Positions 6,826-9,191 of a stretch of 9,191 nucleotides of DNA are shown piece by piece. This stretch comes from Planctomycetota bacterium (lineage in GTDB: Bacteria > Planctomycetota > Phycisphaerae > UBA1845). The position numbers were made by a program, and so were the translations under genes. The notes below the pieces were generated by a model. It was given only the letters and a program-made list of their open reading frames with translations. It searched no databases and had not been told where the DNA came from. The stretch covers positions 1 through 9,191 of the forward strand of contig JADFMZ010000101.1 of the NCBI GenBank assembly GCA_022563615.1, given 5' to 3'. Position 1 is the stretch's first letter. Every line of letters begins with the position of its first letter.

Positions 6826-7890
6826 GTGAATCAAGAGACGGTCAATATTGAACTCGTATTAAGGCACTACTGGCGGCAGTACAGCAAACAAATCATAGCT
6901 GGTGCTGTGCTTCTGGTGCTGTTATGGGGTGCGAACTCCATGCTTTACAAGGTCGAAGCGGACAGCAACGGCGTCGTTCTCCGCCTGGGCAAGTTCGTAC
7001 AGAAGACGCAGCCGGGGCTTCATTTTAAGTTGCCCTGGCCGATCGACGTCGCCTACACGGTGCCGGTGGCGAAGGTTCAGGCGTTGGAGTTCGGGTACCG
7101 GACCATGGCGCCCGGACGGCGAACGCAGTTCGCACCGAGCTCGGACGACCACAGGACGCTCGCGCGGATGCTCACAGCAGACTTGAACCTCGCTCACGTG
7201 GAATGGGTCGTGCAATACCGCATCGAGACGCCGGAGGACTATCTATTCAATATCGGCGGAGAGTCGTGGACGGACGCCGCGACCAATGCCCGGGATCTGA
7301 TTCGCGACGTTTCGGAAGCGGTCATGCGACAGATCATCGGCGACGTGAGCGTGGATTCCGTGATTACCATCGGCCGGGAGCAGATCGCCGCCGAGGCCAA
7401 GGAATCCATGCAGGCGACGCTGGACGGCTTTGAGTCCGGAATCAAGATCGTGGCGGTCAAGCTTCAGTCGGCCACACCGCCGGATCCCGTGAAAGACGCA
7501 TTTGACGCGGTCAACCGGGCCAAGCAAAGCAAGGAAAGGGTAGTGAACGAAGCCAAGGGTGAGCGCAACCGTTTGATCCCCGCGGCCCGGGGCCAGAAAG
7601 ACCGGGCGATCGCCGAAGCGGAAGGTTACGCGCTGCGTGTGGTCATGGAGGCCGAAGGGCGAACCAACGCCTTTCTTGCCAAGTTGGAAGAATATGAGAA
7701 GGCGCCCGAGATCACCAGGATACGATTGTACCTGGAGGCGATGGAGGAGATCCTGATGAACGTGGACGAAAAGATCATCATTGATGAATCGATCAGAGGA
7801 ATGCTGCCGTTGTTGCAGCTCGGTTTTGGTGAAACCATGTCGGCGCCGGATGGAGCCCGGCAGCGCGCTCGGAAGGGAGGCAATCGATGA
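6826..7890 (+). CDS. hflK: HflK, SPFH-domain membrane protein (FtsH protease modulator)
   Basis: HflK pairs with HflC to form the large membrane cage that surrounds and restrains the FtsH protease in Escherichia coli and other bacteria. From the GTG at 6826 (354 aa): a short charged N-terminus, one membrane segment at about 22-41 (QIIAGAVLLVLLWGANSMLY), then the SPFH/band-7 domain with ADSNGVVLRLGKF and QPGLHFKLPWPID right after it, NVQYRI-like VEWVVQYRIETPEDYLF, and PPDPVKDAFDAVNRAKQ leading into a long Glu/Ala/Arg coiled-coil stalk (about 220-295). APEITRIRLYLEAMEEIL is a strong HflK signature. The Gly/Pro-rich N-terminal extension of E. coli HflK is absent. GTG 6826 is chosen for its TAAGGAG; a longer form from GTG 6718 would add 36 residues unlike the family. 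Its stop overlaps the hflC start. Confidence 0.94.
   Translation: MNQETVNIELVLRHYWRQYSKQIIAGAVLLVLLWGANSMLYKVEADSNGVVLRLGKFVQKTQPGLHFKLPWPIDVAYTVPVAKVQALEFGYRTMAPGRRTQFAPSSDDHRTLARMLTADLNLAHVEWVVQYRIETPEDYLFNIGGESWTDAATNARDLIRDVSEAVMRQIIGDVSVDSVITIGREQIAAEAKESMQATLDGFESGIKIVAVKLQSATPPDPVKDAFDAVNRAKQSKERVVNEAKGERNRLIPAARGQKDRAIAEAEGYALRVVMEAEGRTNAFLAKLEEYEKAPEITRIRLYLEAMEEILMNVDEKIIIDESIRGMLPLLQLGFGETMSAPDGARQRARKGGNR
7875..7880 (+). promoter_or_regulatory. Ribosome binding site of hflC inside the end of hflK
   Basis: GGGAGG lies six bases before ATG 7887, within the last codons of hflK. Together with the ATGA stop/start overlap it indicates coupled translation of the two proteins. Confidence 0.7.
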
Positions 7891-8837
7891 AGATTGGATG
7901 GGCGGTTGTTCTGTTGTTGGTGGTCCTGGCGCTCATCACGGGATCCTCCGCGATCTACGTGATTCCAGAGGGGCAACAGGCGGTCATCACCGAGTTCGGC
8001 GATCCGATCAAGGCGGTGACGGAGGCCGGGGCGTACTGGAAGATTCCGTTCATTCAGGAGGTGAACCGGCTCGAAAAGCGCCTGCTACCCTGGGACGGGG
8101 ATCCCACGAACATGCCCACCAAAGACAAGCGGCGCATTTTCATCGACGTGTGGGCTCGATGGCGAATCGTCGATCCGATGAAGTTCTATCAGGCGGTGGG
8201 TACGGTGCGAAACGGTCAGCAGAGGCTGGATGAGTCGGTCGACTCCGCGGTTCGCGGGGTGATTGCAAGGAACAACCTGATCGACACGGTACGGACCACC
8301 GACGATCCGCTGGTGTATGAAAGCAAGGAATTGGAGCAGGACTGGGCCTCCCGGCGCGAGCGAGTCACGACGGGACGGCGACAGATCGAAAAGGACATCT
8401 TGGCGATTGCCAGTAAGGGCCTTCGGGAAACCTACGGCATGGAGCTGGCGGATGTCCATATCAAACGGATCAACTACATCCAATCCGTGCGGGAGAAAGT
8501 CTACGAGCGGATGCGATCGGAACGGATGAGGATTGCGAGCCTGTTCGAGTCCGAGGCCCAGGAGCAAAGAAACAGGATCATCGGCCAGACGCGCAAGGAG
8601 CTTGATAAGATCGAGGGAGAAAGGGAAAAACGCGCGGCGGAGATCCGCGGCGCGGCCGACGCGAAGGTGATTGAGATTACCGCGAAGGCATTCGGGAAGT
8701 CGGTGGAGTTCTACAAGTTTCTGAGGCAGTTGGAGGCGTACAAGAAAACGCTGGGAACGGGCACGCGGCTGCTGCTTTCGACGGAGAGCCAGTTCCTGAA
8801 CCTGCTTCACGAACCCGCGGAGCAGCCGGGTTCCTAA
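7887..8837 (+). CDS. hflC: HflC, SPFH-domain membrane protein (FtsH protease modulator)
   Basis: Partner of HflK in the HflKC membrane complex that regulates FtsH-dependent proteolysis. The 316 residues start with one membrane segment (about 5-24, WAVVLLLVVLALITGSSAIY), followed at once by the band-7 start VIPEGQQAVITEFGDP. Family hallmarks include AGAYWKIPFIQEVNRLEKR (about 47-65), MPTKDKRRIFIDVWARWRI (about 76-94), the GMELADVHIKRINY segment (about 184-197), and the coiled-coil stalk from VREKVYERMRSERMR to about 265. FYKFLRQLEAYKKTL (275-289) is typical of the HflC C-terminal region. Length is close to E. coli HflC, although the region between the band-7 core and GMELADV lacks the low-complexity insert seen there. 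The start codon overlaps the hflK stop as ATGA, so the two are made from one message, in the near 1:1 ratio the complex needs. No ftsH is in view. Confidence 0.95.
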   Translation: MKIGWAVVLLLVVLALITGSSAIYVIPEGQQAVITEFGDPIKAVTEAGAYWKIPFIQEVNRLEKRLLPWDGDPTNMPTKDKRRIFIDVWARWRIVDPMKFYQAVGTVRNGQQRLDESVDSAVRGVIARNNLIDTVRTTDDPLVYESKELEQDWASRRERVTTGRRQIEKDILAIASKGLRETYGMELADVHIKRINYIQSVREKVYERMRSERMRIASLFESEAQEQRNRIIGQTRKELDKIEGEREKRAAEIRGAADAKVIEITAKAFGKSVEFYKFLRQLEAYKKTLGTGTRLLLSTESQFLNLLHEPAEQPGS

Positions 8838-8868
8838 GTGCGGTTGCTGATGACCGACTGCTTGCTTC

Positions 8869-8892
8869 CGGGGCGATTATCTTGGCGCCCTG
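8869..8892 (+). terminator. Possible terminator stem after hflC
   Basis: CGGGGCG (8869-8875) and CGCCCTG (8886-8892) pair over seven positions with one G-U wobble around a 10-base loop, 31 bases after the hflC stop. The bases that follow (TTGCTCTCGCTT) are only moderately T-rich, so it is a weak candidate for an intrinsic terminator. Confidence 0.3.
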
Positions 8893-9176
8893 TTGCTCTC
8901 GCTTGAGGCCTTCTCCGTAAGGTGTTCGCCGCACATGAGGCAGGTTTCGCGTGTAGCCCTGAGTGCCCGGCATCATAGGGGCGATACTGCTGATTCGGCT
9001 CATTCCCGGAAAGTCAATGGCCGATAAAGGCTCCAACGGTGCCGGTGTGTCCTGGGGTTTCGCAAAGCAGCGGAATCGTCCGGATGCCCGTCGTAGCGGG
9101 TGCGGCCCCGGAACCTTTTCCCGTCGAGCCAATTTCATCAGGCGGGTACACTCTGTAATGTTAGGAATTGTCAATA

Positions 9177-9190
9177 TTGATCCTAAGGTC
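9177..9190 (+). repeat. 14-base direct repeat, right copy
   Basis: Second copy of TTGATCCTAAGGTC, ending one base before the window edge. Any further extension to the right cannot be seen here, though the left copy is followed by G and this one by A. Confidence 0.4.
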
Positions 9191-9191
9191 A

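Larger units (their letters stand above)
8838..9191. other. 354-base region after hflC with no convincing gene
   Basis: No frame here shows a recognisable protein. The longest minus-strand frame (to 9174) runs deep into hflC and is rich in Pro, Arg and Ser, as expected of an antisense shadow. The region holds one terminator-like stem near its left end, a perfect palindrome TCAATATTGA (9171-9180) and, at the very end, a 14-base sequence also present at 6416-6429. Confidence 0.5.

Noticed and set aside
8085..8810. Long open frame on the minus strand inside hflC
   Set aside because: Antisense shadow of a confidently identified gene; no domain seen.
8677..9174. Minus-strand frame covering the gene-free region after hflC
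   Set aside because: It overlaps the 3' end of hflC antisense, has low-complexity Pro/Arg/Ser/Ala content, and no recognisable motif.

Overview
The window looks like ordinary chromosomal DNA from a GC-rich bacterium. HflK and HflC, a secretory signal peptide on the esterase-like protein and Shine-Dalgarno sites all point to a bacterium with an envelope of the Gram-negative kind. The mix of a single-chain (alpha2-type) glycyl-tRNA synthetase carrying an enlarged insertion, a large exported esterase-fold protein and a B12-type radical SAM protein would fit Planctomycetota or a neighbouring phylum. That placement is an inference from general flavour; no marker in the window proves it. No tRNA, rRNA, CRISPR array, transposase or phage gene was seen.

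Layout from left to right: glycyl-tRNA synthetase (+, start probably 71, end 1777); a convergent small VOC/PhnB-like protein (-, 1841-2338); a 231-base divergent gap containing a strong 11-bp hairpin; an exported alpha/beta-hydrolase (esterase-like) protein (+, 2570-4306); a convergent B12-binding-type radical SAM protein (-, 4391-6358); a 467-base gap with several overlapping inverted repeats; the hflK-hflC operon (+, 6826-8837), coupled by an ATGA overlap; and 354 bases to the window end with no convincing gene.

The genes do not form one pathway. Only hflK and hflC are clearly co-transcribed: they encode the two SPFH-domain membrane proteins that form a large cage around the FtsH protease in well-studied bacteria. 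The synthetase serves translation. The VOC protein, the esterase and the radical SAM protein are each transcribed alone, and their substrates cannot be read from the sequence.

I found no clear undescribed multi-gene system. The points most worth a second look are the enlarged, lower-GC insertion inside the zinc region of the glycyl-tRNA synthetase, the mutually exclusive stems in the hflKC leader, the 11-bp hairpin upstream of the esterase gene, and the orphan radical SAM protein with a long low-complexity tail.
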